Shown: positions 48,101 through 61,700 of the stretch, in pieces
How the letters are laid out: each line of letters begins with the position of its first letter
Numbering within the stretch: the stretch's first letter is position 1
NCBI GenBank assembly: GCA_013398295.1
Contig: VZSF01003329.1
Coordinates: 1-64,000 of the forward strand
Direction of reading: 5' to 3'
DNA from: Chionis minor
Lineage: Eukaryota > Chordata > Aves > Charadriiformes > Chionididae
DNA length: 64,000 bases
The notes under the pieces: model-generated
What the model was told of the DNA's origin: nothing
The model's input: the letters and a program-made list of their open reading frames with translations, nothing else
Database searches by the model: none
Made by a program: the position numbers and the translations under genes

Positions 48101-49569
48101 AGCTTGTATTGGAATTTTGTACATTAAATTAACATTATTCCTTAGGGATTTTTAATTTAAGATCTTACATCCTCTGTATTTTTTTTATTTTTTATTAGAC
48201 TCCTGGTTTACTTTGCCTTCACTGCACCTCTGAGGCTCAAATGCTATGAGTGTTATTTGAAGCTTCTCTCCCAGTGTAAAAGATTTTATGGCACAAGAAT
48301 AAGAAATAAGTAGAAACAAAATAAAAAATATTTAGCAGAAGATATCTAAAAGATAACAGGTGGTAAGAAAAATTAATTGTAAAATATATGAAGCTCCAAA
48401 TTAGCTTTATTCCTGAAAAGCAAGAATAAGTTTGGTTAAAGAAAGGAACTACTTATAATAAAACAAAAGGGGAAAGATTTATCCCAATGAGCTTCTTACA
48501 AAAGTTTCAGCCAGTAATTCTAGTCTCTTACAGTTAATGGGAAGAAACAGGCAACTCTGGAGGGCAGTACCTCTAGCATATTTTAAATGCATATCTCAAG
48601 ATGAAATAAATTGTCATCTTCATAGGCAGATCTTTCTTAATCAATTATGAAGGAAATCTGAGGGGCTAGCTCAGATTTAGGTGTCTAATTTTTAAGTACC
48701 TACATTAGGACAGATAAATCGTGTGTGAGCCATTCAAATATATGTTAATGAAAAAACAAAGTGGGAAGTTTAGCAGAAGACACTTTCAGAATATGCTTTA
48801 GAGAATCATTGAGTATACCAGCCAGATATCTAGACTAAAACACTTGAGAATCTGATTCAAAATCCACCATAATCAGCGAAAAGATCTGAAACAACAGTAG
48901 CTTCAGGTAAATGATAAGCAAAACTCTTACCTATTTTAAAAGTCATTTAGAAACATCCTTTCAACTCCCGGAAGAAATTACTGTTGATTCCTATTAGACT
49001 TGGTCCTTGTCCAATGACTTGTATTTCTACCTTTTTCTTACCTTCTCCCCACTCACAGACATATTGTCTTACATTCACTCTTTCAGTCCTTTGCTTTACA
49101 CATTTCAGCTGCTCCCACTCAACCACATCATATCCTGTTTTCTTGCCCCTTTTGTCTTCTTTATTTCTTACTTAAAAATATTATTTTGCTTCTGTTCCTA
49201 AATTATTTTTTTGTTTCGTTCACTAATTTCCAAATCAATTTAGGGGAAGCCAAATAATTTTAGCTTGGATATACTCCAACTGTTCCATCATCTCTTAATC
49301 ACATAATTCCACTAAGGCCTTTATCTCACTTTTTTATCTATGCAGTAAACAGCCTTCACATAGATGCACACACCATGCAGGAACAGATAGGTCTTAAATT
49401 CCATCACTCATGCAGTCACCAGGTTTTTCACTTTAGATTTGAAAAGAACAGAAATTTGAAGCATGTCTTTAAAAGCAAGCTACTTTTAGTATTATTTTAG
49501 TACTCCAAAGCTAACTCTGTTGCATCCAAAGACCCTTTCCAGTTCAATTTGAGGACAGACTACCCTGCC

Positions 49570-49599
49570 ACAGAAACACAGACACACACAGACATGCAC
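49570..49599. repeat. CA-rich microsatellite
   Basis: Imperfect ACAC and AGACACAC units. Confidence 0.8.
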
Positions 49600-52500
49600 A
49601 TTTTCCCCCCTCCAAAAAACAAACCTGCAGTGTACTGGGGCCAAGTGGGCAAAGAAATCATGGCATGTAATTTACTTCTAGGTGAGAGTCCAAAAGATGG
49701 GCAAACATAAGTCTATTAACCGCACTGCAACAGTCATCTGCTCACTGCAGTACAGCAAGGGAGCTTTTCGAATACCTACTATTGCTTTATATATTTCTAT
49801 AGGAATTCCAGGAAACACAAAGCAGTCAGTTTCTAATAAAACTTTACTTCTCACCCTCTCCCCCTCCACTTTGTCTGCATGATTTCTTTTCTTAAAAGAA
49901 AAGGTGCTAACGGCTGAGAAACAGGCATTTCCTATTATTTTTTCAAAAGACTGAATTAATTTTGTGATAACAGAGTGAACAATAAAGATCCTTCCTACAC
50001 ACATGCTCTAGCATATCTGATCTTTTCATATCTAGTGGATTGGTCCCAGTATTCTAACACACAAGGAGCAAAGGGCAGATTCCCCCAGCAAGCCACAGTT
50101 TCACATAGTGATAATATAATATGGGCAAGATATATCCATATAAATGTATTTTGAATTATTGGTTAATAGATAGATTTTAAGCATGTGTGTAAGAAATGTA
50201 GATTTTCAAAAGCAAATATAGTGCTTAATAAAGTGACAATTTACTGCCCTGTGCTGTCATCTCTTAATTCACATAAAACCACAGCACTCAAAAATCAGAT
50301 GAAATTAAGCTTACCATAAAGTTCAACATTTGAGTGTTGCTATCCTAGACTACTTGGCTGAGGTTTCCAAAAAAATATGTCAAAGAGCGATAGCTGTAAT
50401 GTTTCTTTTCATGAGTCAACAGCCATATATCACCAGACTCGTTTCACATAGACCAAAGCAATTCCCTGCCCTCTGAGGTCTGGTTTGAAACAGTCATCTA
50501 GAAAAGAAGGATCCTATAGCTCATTTTAATACTGCTGAATGCAGAGGCATTCAGTCAAGAATTTTTGCATTGAATTGTTAGATCTAACCAAGAATAGTGA
50601 CTCACTGAGGTAGAACAACAAAGTCATCCAACCTATGGAATAACCTTCAAAACGGACAGTACCTTTTCATTAATTACCCTTACTCTGTTTGCATGTCTTA
50701 ACACTGTTTCATATTTTCTGGCTTGACTGAGTAGTGATTACAAGGTCCTCATGAAGTTATTAAATGTGGCACATACAGTAGGTTTAGTTTATCCAATGAA
50801 ACATTACTGTTCTTTTTTTTTTTTATATGTATATAATTACATTTCTATTCAGACAAAAAATTTTAACCATCTTCTGGTACAGGCTCTGTAGTTCATTTAA
50901 TATCTCATACCTATTAAACTAGGGAAACATACAGAAGCTTCCCTCTTCAAGGGTGAATAGGTGAGCATAAATAAGAACATTCTCCTCATTTATCTTTGTA
51001 TGAACCTCCTAAGAGATCAGAGTTCCTAGTTCCTCAGTTTGCAGCTCCAAACTCAGCACTAATACCTGAATTATGAACATATTTGTATAAAATGCTTTGC
51101 AATGGCTTGCATGTTTTATCTTCGAACATACGGTTAATAATTCTTTGGACCTTGAGTTCCAGAGCAGGATGATTTATTAATTTATTTATTTAGTAGCTCA
51201 ATAAAACATTCAAAGGGCAAGTCTGCACTTACCACAGGTGGGCAGTTTGTAGAGATTGACATGATCCTAAGGCTTTCAATTCTCAAATTTACTTTGTGCT
51301 AGCCACAGGTGTATAAGAACTGCAATTTGTGTAAGCCCCAAGAGAACTAATTATGTGTTAAGAAGAATGCACATTTTACCGTGTAGCATACAACACAGAA
51401 AAATTACTATGCATCAGGCTTTTGAGAGACAGAAGAACTTTAGGCAGGTAATAGGTATAGTTGTGCATGGGTTTATTCTAAAGTGAACTCCCTTGAAGGC
51501 TTATCAAAACTAATGTTTTGCTGTTTGGTTTTTTTTTTCATTTAAAAACATCTTCTTCATAGTTTAGAATTTTGCCTCAGAAATGCTCTGATTCCAGCTA
51601 CCATATGAAGGTCTTTTACAAAATCTCATGCTTCAACAATTATTTTTGTTCCTTTTACTAGCCATTTTAGGCTAAAGTTAATTTTACAAGAAGTCAACAG
51701 ATCTTTACTGCAAAGCCAGTGTCCAATGACACTGAGAAAGACTAACCGAAATATCTTCGTGTACAAAATTAGTGCAAAATGTTATATTCCAGTAACAAAT
51801 GAGATGAAGACTTGTATCAACATTGTCCATATGTATGTGGTCGTCACCGTTCTAAAACTTGTAAGTGTAATTTATGTGTATGACAATTATGGCTTAAGGA
51901 ACCAGTATAACACACTATTGTTAGGCAGTCTTCTGTTGTCTTTTGCTTGCATTTTACATTGATGTGTGTGTAAAGGTACATTTTTTTACTCACACAGAAG
52001 ATCTGAATTTCAGATCTTAAAAAGATTTGGCTGCTTTTACCAAAAGTCTGTAAATGATGTGGAGATGGCACGTAGCAGCACAAGTTGGAAGCAAAAATGT
52101 ATAATATGGTCCATGGTAGTGAAGCTACATGAAGGAAAAGAACACAGGATTTTATAAATAGCCTGTTTGTCAGAAAATGTTTTCATGGAAACTGATTCAG
52201 AACAAGAGTGTTTTTTCCTTATCATACCTACTCTCTACAAAAACACTTGACTGCAGCATGGTCAGGTAGTTCATCTTTAGTACTAAAAACACATCCCTGA
52301 GTCAGAGGTTAATGTGTTGTGAGAGCAGACACAAACCTGTATCTGCTATACAATAGGAAAATGGTCTGTGGCTTTGGAAATGGACATTAGGAAGGAATAA
52401 GGAAGGAGTGATCTGAATATAGTTGTTGGAGTAGCAGAAATGCTGAAAGGTTTTCATGTCATTCAAATGTGTTCTTGAAATTCTTGTTTTCTGTCTGAAA

Positions 52501-55500
52501 GGCTATAGTAGCCGTCTCATTCTTGCATATAAATGTCTGTGGCAATCACAAGTCCACAATTCAGCCTCAGGCCTTCTACAGAATACCATCCTCAGAGGGC
52601 TTAGACAGATAATCTCTTTCTCTCTCTTTCCTGGAAAAAACAAGATTTTGCTGACAGTGTGTTTTCTTTGTATATTTTTAATGAAGACGTGCTATAGGTT
52701 CATTTATTAACTGATGTAACTCAGACTTTCTTGCTATGCAGTTTTGGGTGTACTGAGGAACATTGAATACTAACATGCAGCCTCTATAAATAGCCTTGCT
52801 TGTGGTTGCTGTTGAACTTAAATCGGTCATTCTGATGCTTGTCCTAAAATCAGGAGCTGAAGCCATGAGAGTTCATTTTGGAAGGTACTCTGATTAAGAG
52901 ATTGACATTAAGACCGACAGTATCTGGATGTACAGAAGAGCTGATGGTGTTGTAGCTGGTGATGTCCGGGACTGACTTAAAATACAAGGCCTTAATACAG
53001 AGATAAATTTACCACCTAAAAACATCCATTCAGAAACCTAGGGAAATTAAATACTTCCTTTCACGTGCCTTTACCAGTCTATCCTTCTCCTGACCACACT
53101 GAGTTCATATGCAAAACAGAAAACTTTCCTAGGAGTAAAAGAAAGCAGGTTGTGCATTCAAGTGACATGGCAATAATCTCCCTGGCCATTTTCTTGGGCC
53201 ACAGCTCTTTATCTCATTTTCTGCATCTGTCAGGATGGATGTATAAAGAACAAATGTACCTGTGGCTCATCACAGCTCTGACCTCTCTTGAACACCTTGC
53301 CCACAATTTGTCATCAGTTTATGACTCTGGGAAGTCCTAGTGTTTGGAAATGGCGTAACTGAAAAGGTCCCTCTGCAGGAAGTTCCTGCTCAATCTATAG
53401 AAACATGGGCCATCGCCTCTGTGGTACTCCATCTGGAAGGTTTGCCTCTACCTCTACCACCAGTCCTAGTAGGCTATTGCCTCTTGACATATAGTAGCTT
53501 CAGATGTTCAAGGTTCAAACACAGTTACACATATATCTGGGGATACAATAGCCTTAGGGGCACTTTTTTCAACATTTTCCTGGAGTTCAATTTACTCTGC
53601 ATTAAAGAAGTAGAATGTAAGATCCTTTAACTCAATCCCAGGTACGGACACTGCCCCTGCAAGCTAAGAAACCATTTTTTCTTTTCTTCTGCCACAAAAT
53701 CAGCCTTGCAGCCATTCAAGAGTTCATCACCAAAAATTTTCAAGCCCCTGCATGAGTTCACTGACTTTTTTCTGAGAGCAGGGATAACAACATTTTATTA
53801 CTCTCCTCTTTTCAATATATATGTAGTTATTAAGCAAGTGCCCTCATCTGGGTTTATAAATATGTCTGATGAAGCTGATCTTTGGCATGCCTAGTCCCTA
53901 GTTCATCAGCAGATACTGGGAATACCCTCCTTTGTGATTCCACAATTTCTACTCTAACCTTACTCCACTTACACAATACATATTCGAATCAGATCCTTGC
54001 TGCATCAGTGCAATAAGCAAATGCCTTCCGAGGAAACCTAAAACATCTTCTGAATCTTTTGAGGATTAGAAACACGAGTAAAATGACATTTTATTCGTGT
54101 TTAACCCCCATAAGTGATTTTGACCTTTCATGCTGGATTTGCTTAAGTGAGCCTGAGTCATATCTTGAGCTGTACATGGTTCTGCAGTTTCACAGTGTGA
54201 GGGTTGATGCAAACATTTTCTTCACCTTCAGTGCACGCAGATTTTCATTTACAGGGTTTTTATTTTTTATTCTTGAGTCCCAGCTTAAAACCAAAACAAA
54301 TGTTTAAAACAAAAATACATAGATTTGAGTTGTCCAGGTTTCCTGTTACCAAGCTGCTTATTTTGATGCAAATTCAAACAGCTAAAAGGATCCTATAGTC
54401 AAGTTTCTGAATATGTAGGCTAACCTCATGATTTGGTCAGCATGTACTGTTTGAAACACAGAAATATGGTAAATTATAAGTAGCATGAACAAACAGAAAA
54501 GTCCAGTTTATCAAAGGTAAAACTGAGGTCACAATTCCTATCAAATAATTCTATTAGAAGAGTTTTGCTTCTGTTCTCTGCTTATGAGCTAATTAAGAGC
54601 TATATCTAATTTTCTCCATATATCTTTAGGTAGTGATACGACATACAATTTCTAAGAATAATTACTTGTGAGACACTTGTTGAGTACTTGAAATTCAAAA
54701 CAGGAATCGTACTGAAGTTATGTTGACACTGCTGTTTTTGCCTGATTGGGAATGTGAATTATGTTAGCGAACTCACTTTATATGACTATTCTCTTCTATT
54801 AGCTTAGTATTATCTGTTTCGACAAAAAATCCTGCCAGAAAATGGCATACTTACAGATAGTGAAAACATGTTACAAAGGGAAAACACTGATGCTGCTGAA
54901 GCTAATTTACTTCTTAAAGCAGGTATGTGTTATTGTCTCAAAGTTTTGCTTTATTTTTTCAGCTTCAGTTTCACCCATACTTCACAGAATTCTATTTACA
55001 GATGCAGGCTTCCAAAAACATCTGAAAATAAAAAGAGAAAAAGGGACAATCAATATCAGAAACATTTTTTGTAACACCTTACATATCAACATTTCATTCC
55101 AGCATTGTAATATTATGATTCACATCTTGTGGCTAATTTGGTATTTTAAAATGTTTCTTCAGATTTCAGTTAATGTCTTCCCATGTCAAGAAAGCAGGTG
55201 CTCAGCAAACAGACTCTCCTGAATGAAGACTGATATTAATTTCCTCTTTGCATTCTTTCTGGGATCAAAAGATGGACTTCAGCCACTCTGTTCAGTTAAA
55301 GACTTCTAAATTTGGAAGGAGATCACACTTTTTACTGTAATATGAAGTTGATGACATTCATACTGTAATCCATTAGAGGCTGAGCTGAACCATCAAATTC
55401 ATTTCGATTGTAATCCCAAGCACTTCAAATCCAGTTCTCCATAAGGGAAATTTAAATACATTAAGTCAGTCAAGATCTGCAGTTCTTCCTGTGTTGTTAA

Positions 55501-56534
55501 GAGGTCTCAAAAAAAATAAAATTAGAGAGAGCATATGACATTTTTACCAGGTAAGAATTAATTTTAATATCTGATTGAAATGCATTACCCTTTTTTTTTA
55601 AGTTTTTGCAGTTCTTCACCTTACACAATATAAAATCGTTTTTTATTGTTTGCTCTTATTGATATTTTTTTCTGCAAACATGCAGGCTGTTGGTTAACAT
55701 TTTACATTAGTATCCCTAATCACACTGTTCTGATCAGCTTGTAATTATTCTGTGTATAAATGCAAATATAGTTTTCTGACATTTAACTTTGTGCACTAGC
55801 GAAGTTAAAGCAGAGATTTTTTTACAATAGCATGACACACATTATGTCAGGAAATCTAAATCACACTCAAGTTCAAATGTTAACAATGGATTAGAAATAT
55901 TCATTAAATGTACAGGAATGGAGGGTAAATTTAAGGTGGTACTGTATACTCCTTCAACAGGAAATGTAGGAAATGCTGCTTAATGACTGTGAGACAACCA
56001 TTTAGACATAATTTAAATGTTCAAACTTAAGATCTCCCAAGGCATAAGAACCTGAATGGTTAATAAGGAGATTATTATTAAGAGTTTGCTATTATGAATG
56101 CTAGAGGTGCATTTAGAACACGTGAAGGTCATTGAAATTCAGAATTACATACACTTGTTAAAATAGGTTTTTGTCACTGCACCATATTTAAGAGTATTTT
56201 TATCCTACTCCCAAATGTCTACCATTACTAGATTTATGATCTAGTTCCAGGGTTCTCAAAGCCATCTACAGAAAAATCAAAGAGTTCAACCATAAATCAC
56301 CTGTAGGTCAGTAGCATATTTGTGTTCATGTTTTCACTGTTTCTTTGGATTTCAACTGGGCTGAGATTATAAGGATATTTTAAGGATTTTTTTTTTCCAT
56401 TTTCCACACTTTTTGTGTCATTTTAATTTGTTTAAGTCTAGCTGTCCCTTTTGCATTTACCAACTCTCAATTCTGCTGAAATCAAGGGTCATAATCCTGA
56501 TAGACTAATTTCTCTCAACCCCATTCTTACTGTG

Positions 56535-56573
56535 AAAACCAACAAGCAAACAAAAAAACCAAACAAAAAACAG
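56535..56573. repeat. A/C-rich low-complexity tract
   Basis: AAAC-type units with A7 and A6 runs. Confidence 0.8.
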
Positions 56574-58609
56574 TGCAAGCAAAAACCTTCCTGATGATTT
56601 CATATGTGTGAAAACTGAGAGCATTTTTCTAGCCTGTCTGAAGTGGATGTTCAAGATGAAGCAGAGAGGAGCAAAGGGTGTGAGTCACTGCATTGTGTGG
56701 GATCTTTTATGTTAATTTTCTGCCTTCATATACCAGGAATTTGACTGAGAAGTTAGCTCCAGTGACACCAGCTACTCCAAAAAGAAGAAAAGTACATCTG
56801 ATTCCTCCTTTCTGCTCTCATCTTTACAATGAGAAGAAGAAGAGAGCATGTATTAGAATTTAGTTCAAAAGTAGTAACTACAGCCCTCATGTCCCTGAGT
56901 TTAAGAAAAGCTCCCAGAACTCTTAATTCAAGAGAAATTCGAACAAAGTAGTTCACTCACATTTCAAACTGGACAACAGTCTTTAATGTATAACTCCTTA
57001 AGGAGATTCCCTTTTTGCAGTCTTCCAGCCTCCATGGCATCATGAAAAGTTTTGGTGCCTTAAGAAAGATCACTATTTCTTTTGTATGGTTCTTTAGAGC
57101 TAACTTTCTGTAGGTTTTTCATAAAACATTGAGCTGAGCAGAAGACAGAAACAGCAGCAATCATATTTACACTAATGAATTAAAAGAATCCACAGAACAT
57201 CCCTTGAATGACGTAGCCTGGGACATTTATGCTAGGTCCATATTTGGAAGTTAGCAGAGACCAGGGGTCATTCTTGGTAAGTATTTTGGCCACAGTCATC
57301 CAGTTTTAGAACGTAACAGCTTAGCACTTTGGACTCACGCATTTCCAAGGCAGTTATCCTTTTTTTCCAGAAAGCAGTCAAAAACAGCTTTAATTTACTA
57401 GTGGAGATATAACTCCTCTTGGGCTGTCACACTCTGTGTCAGATGAAACTCTCTGAAAAGAGAGGATGCATATTCCCAAGGACCAATGTCGTACAATTAG
57501 TTTGGGAAAGACTATAAAGTACATGGAGAACCCAAAACAGACTGTGACAGACAAACATGGCCCATAAAGTGTGAGTATGGTTCCCAAGAAGAACAGAGAA
57601 AAAGCATTTGAAAAAGTCTGGGAAATGGATGAATATGTTTTCTTGGGATGTTGTCTTTAAGGAAAAGGTGGAAGAAGATCAGCCTTATAACTGACTCCAC
57701 CTTCAGGGTTCCACCTCTTATGAATTAACAGCAATCCTTTCTATAGAGATAATTTATTTGTTTGTTTCTCTTTAATCTCACAGAATGTAAGACCGTCTAA
57801 CAAGTAATATTAATTACAGCATCAGGTGACTCATTCTAACTGTCATGTCAGTGATATAACTTAAATTAAGAACTTTATTACCTTAATATTTCTCATTTAG
57901 ACTCACAGACTGTTATATGAACATACAAGCCAGGGAGGGCAGAATCAAATCACACCAAAGAATTCTTCTAAGATCTTTACCCAAGACTGATTTTTTTTTT
58001 CCCCGAAAAATCCTAAGCAAATTAGTTGAAATTGCTGCATATCTACATGAGACTTTCCCACCTTCAATATTTAACAGGAAAACAAAAACATTCTTTTTAT
58101 AACACTGCAAAAATAAGTATCAGGAGATACCAATTACATAACTATTTTTGGAAGGCAAGACTCTAATACTGTTTTTCATGGTGAGGTGTCATTTTAGGGC
58201 TAGATTTCTCAATGGCAATATGTGTTATGAAGGTACTTGGAAACCATCTGCCCTACCTATAGTGTTTAACAGCAGCATGAGGCACATTAGATGGGCAATC
58301 CAAAAATCCACCTTCTGAGCAAGCCACTGATAAAAGGAAATATTGGAGGCCAGGACAAGGGATCTGAGATCCCACTTCGTTCTGGAAATTACTTGAAGGA
58401 TCTAGGGACCAGAAGGCTTTACAGAAGTTGCCACACAGTGACCAGAGCAAAAGAATAACCTGATGCCCTACTAGGAGTGCCTGTTTAGGAAATTACACTC
58501 TCTTTAACTTCTATATCCTGCCTCAGGGATTTTTTTATTACTTTTATATTCAAAAATAAATTTATAAAGCACCTTAGCATTCTTGGTAGCTGAGGGCAAA
58601 ACTGAGGAA

Positions 58610-58647
58610 TTTAAGGCTGAGTTTTAAGGCTTTAGGGTTTTAAGGCT
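58610..58647. repeat. Three spaced copies of TTTAAGGCT
   Basis: Copies at 58610-58618, 58623-58631 and 58639-58647, with T- and G-containing spacers. Probably local slippage. Confidence 0.8.
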
Positions 58648-61586
58648 TTGCTTTCTCATGATTCTTGACTGTTTTTTTACTTTTCCTACCTAGTGCAATG
58701 AATCTTTTAAAATGTCTTTGAATTTTGCAGGTGGTATTATTTTATCACCTTTACCTATTTTCCACCACTTTCTATTGCATACTGTCCCATGTTTGGTACT
58801 GAGGAAACTTCCCAGGTGTCTGGAGTATACGGTTTTATAGCCATTCCGCTGAACAAAATTTTAATCCGTTACATGAGAGATGGGAGCAACCACCACAATT
58901 ACATTTTCCTTGTTTTTACAGTAATAGCCTCTGCTAAATTTCTGTGGGAAGTCTATATCTGTTGGTGCACAGGAGGTACTTCTGAGAGTTCTTTCCAGAT
59001 TTGATGCCTCAAAGATCCCCAAAAGATCACAAAAGGTGGAGTTAATTTGACTAAATACAGGCTCCTTAGGTTACCTGAGATGGATGCTGCCAGCATGTAT
59101 GCCAAAGAATTCTAGTGAGCCACATCTGTCTGCTTATAGATTCATTTGATCAAAGCAAGGCGTCTACATCTGAAATGACCTTCAAAACCTCCCTTATACT
59201 GTCTTTTGGAAGACATGGGAACTTCTGAAGCCTAATTTGTGACATTCTAAGCTAGACATCTAGATCAGCTTAATAGGTCAACTTCAACACATGCTGAGAG
59301 TGGTTTTGGTTTGTTGTTTGTTGGTTTAGGGGGTTTTTTATCCCCTAATTTATGTTTAAGAAGCCATATATCACAGGTTTCCTTGCATATCTTTACAGTG
59401 TGCATGCCTACATCTGTAAATGGGACAAACTCCAACCCTGGCTTCTGGAGGTGGTTCTTCAGTGTGAGGATACCAAGTGCCCAGTCTTGGATATGTGCAG
59501 AAAAAGAGCTCTAGAAATTTATAGAATCAAACTTAGAGGAACTTGCACAATTCAGGCAGGGACTGACCCAGATAGTTTCTGACCATTTGTGCTTTCTGAG
59601 ATACGGGACCTCTGTTCACCTGATTCTTGTTCTAGATACCCAAGTCTTTCACTGTATGGACCCTATACATGCTCCCAAGAAACCTGATCACAGAATCCAT
59701 AAAGCTGGTCTTTGAGTGCTAGACAAGGTACAACTGATTTTATCTACCCTAAGCCGACATATTTGTGTGGAGGCTGTCTCACACCTTTGATCAGGGGTGT
59801 CCTGCTGTTCATTTTCACAATCAGAATTGTTTTCCTCTCCAACCAGCACTGGAAAAAGGAGGCTTTAAGAGTTACCAAGTCAGTACTTCCTTTTAAAGTT
59901 ATTATTTTCAGATCATGAAACCAGCAGGTGTTGATTACTTTGTCAGAGACATTACAGGAAATCATGCAGAATTATAAGAGTTCTAAGTGGTTTTACTGAA
60001 AGGAATAAATATATAATTAGAGTGTTATTAAAATTCAGATGTACCAATTTTTTATTTCACAGCTATTATGACCTAACAGTTTCTGGTTTACTTAGAGATA
60101 CTTGAGTTCACAGACCATTGACCGAATGGCCTGCAACAACCACTCAGAAATCATTATCCTCTTTTATGTTAAACTGGTTTGCACATAAAGATATTAAGAC
60201 ACATTTGGAAGACAAATAGGGCCAGATAGGGCCACCAAAGATGGCTAAAATATATGTCAGAATTTACATGTAATAAAACATGCAAAAGGTTGAATTATTT
60301 AGTCAAGAAAAGAAAAAATATTCAAAGGGACCTGAATTAGGTTATTGATACAATATAAAACATATGGGAAAAAAAAAAGGAAAAAAGTAGTTAAAAGTAG
60401 TTATTGTCATCTGGCCTGTCCCTCAGTATATTGAAAAAACACATCATAAAATGAAATAAAAAGAAGATAAATATCTAATGTTTTATAAAAGATGTTTCTA
60501 CACCAAATTGTCTCAGCAAACAGAGTTAGTACTACAGAAAATCATGAGAGAATGTATTTCAACTAGGTCTTAAAAAAAAGATGGATAATTCTATACCCAC
60601 TAATAACATTTGTAACTATGGTAGCTAAGATAACGGTAAGTCTAATCAGATCTCTTGTTGTAGGGTATACTATGATACCATGCTTCAGTCAGGAAGGAAT
60701 TATTTGTATCCTGTGTAAATTATAATTTAATGCAGCTGGTTACATGTCCTATGGAGGAAGTTTTTGCTAAAACATTAGGTGAAGGCAGCACTATAATTAC
60801 TCCTTTGCACAGTGATTGTGATCTAGAATAACCAGTCTTAGCAGTGACATCTAAATTTAGTTATGGGTGAGACTGTTAAACACATTAGTGAGAATAACAG
60901 TGTAGATTATTTTCCTTGAAAAATGCACTATTATACTTATAAAATTGTTAAAAGAAAAATTGTTTTAATTTTAGTTTGCTTGACTCTTATGTCTTAAATT
61001 TAGACTTTTACATAAAATTTGTAGAAACAGTAAAATGCAAAGTAGCTATGGAGAAGCCACATAAAACAGGAAAGATTTCTATGCACATTTTTTACCTTAC
61101 ACCCATTGTAAAACCATGGTTTCCTGGGATTTCTTCTAAATATGGCTACAGCAATACCAGCATTAAAAAATGCCATGTTGAGAACATGTGCAAAAATCTA
61201 GAAACTGAACTGATGCTGAAAGGTTGGATTTCTACACACTTTTTCTTTGATTAAATTTTGTTGTAAACCTGATTCAAGAAATCCAGTTTATTTATCCTTT
61301 TAATTGAGGTACTCTTTCAAGATGTCAAACTTATAACCATTCCTGTAAATTAGTTTTGCTTTTTCTCTTACTGCTGAGAAATAAGTTATTTTTACCACCT
61401 TCAGGGTAGAAGAGAAAAAGTGTTACCTATTTTTGGCAATTTTGTGAAATTCAGTATCACAGGCTGTACACAAATAATCATTTAGAAAACGCTTAGTACC
61501 TTTCTCTGGTACCTATAAGACTGGTATTGACATGCAGAATAACAAAAGGTAGGACTTTGTCAAAAGCTGTCAACAAAAATGTGAGA

Positions 61587-61700
61587 GAATGGAGAAACTG
61601 AAGCACAGGTTGGTGAAGTGACTTGCCGAGGTACCTGGACAGACCAAGGGCAAGAATGTCCCTAGAGGTCAGACCTTCTGAGTCCTGCTCCTCTGGGATA
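61587..61700 (-). mobile_element. Ancient MIR-type SINE fragment
   Basis: The plus strand reads GGAGAAACTGAAGCACAG (61591-61608), then GTGAAGTGACTTGCC, then CAGACCTTCTGAGTCCTGCTC. This parallels the reverse complement of MIR (GGGGAAACTGAGGCACAG, TTAAGTGACTTGCCC, core, then a TCTGACTCC-type segment) in order and spacing. MIR is a tRNA-derived SINE family old enough to be shared by amniotes. Copies in birds are few and strongly decayed. No target duplication remains visible. It could instead be a related CORE-SINE or the 3' end of an L2 element, which shares its terminal sequence with MIR. Confidence 0.65.

Larger units (their letters stand above)
42254..61586. other. Long unique region, no gene or lineage-specific transposon recognised
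   Basis: About 19 kb of AT-rich DNA. Simple tracts lie at 42975-42998 (CT), 45123-45184 (A/C), 49570-49599 (CA) and 56535-56573 (A/C). ORFs here stay below about 130 codons and match nothing I know. Splice-like signals at 47647-47673 and 55550, and a palindrome at 43443-43460, are described as findings. A 22-base resemblance to a CR1 end near 59690 was judged too weak to annotate. Confidence 0.55.

Noticed and set aside
59688..59712. CR1-like 3' terminus (ATCACAGAATCCATAAAGCT)
   Set aside because: Only about 22 bases resemble a CR1 end and the adjoining bases do not continue the match. Too short to support.
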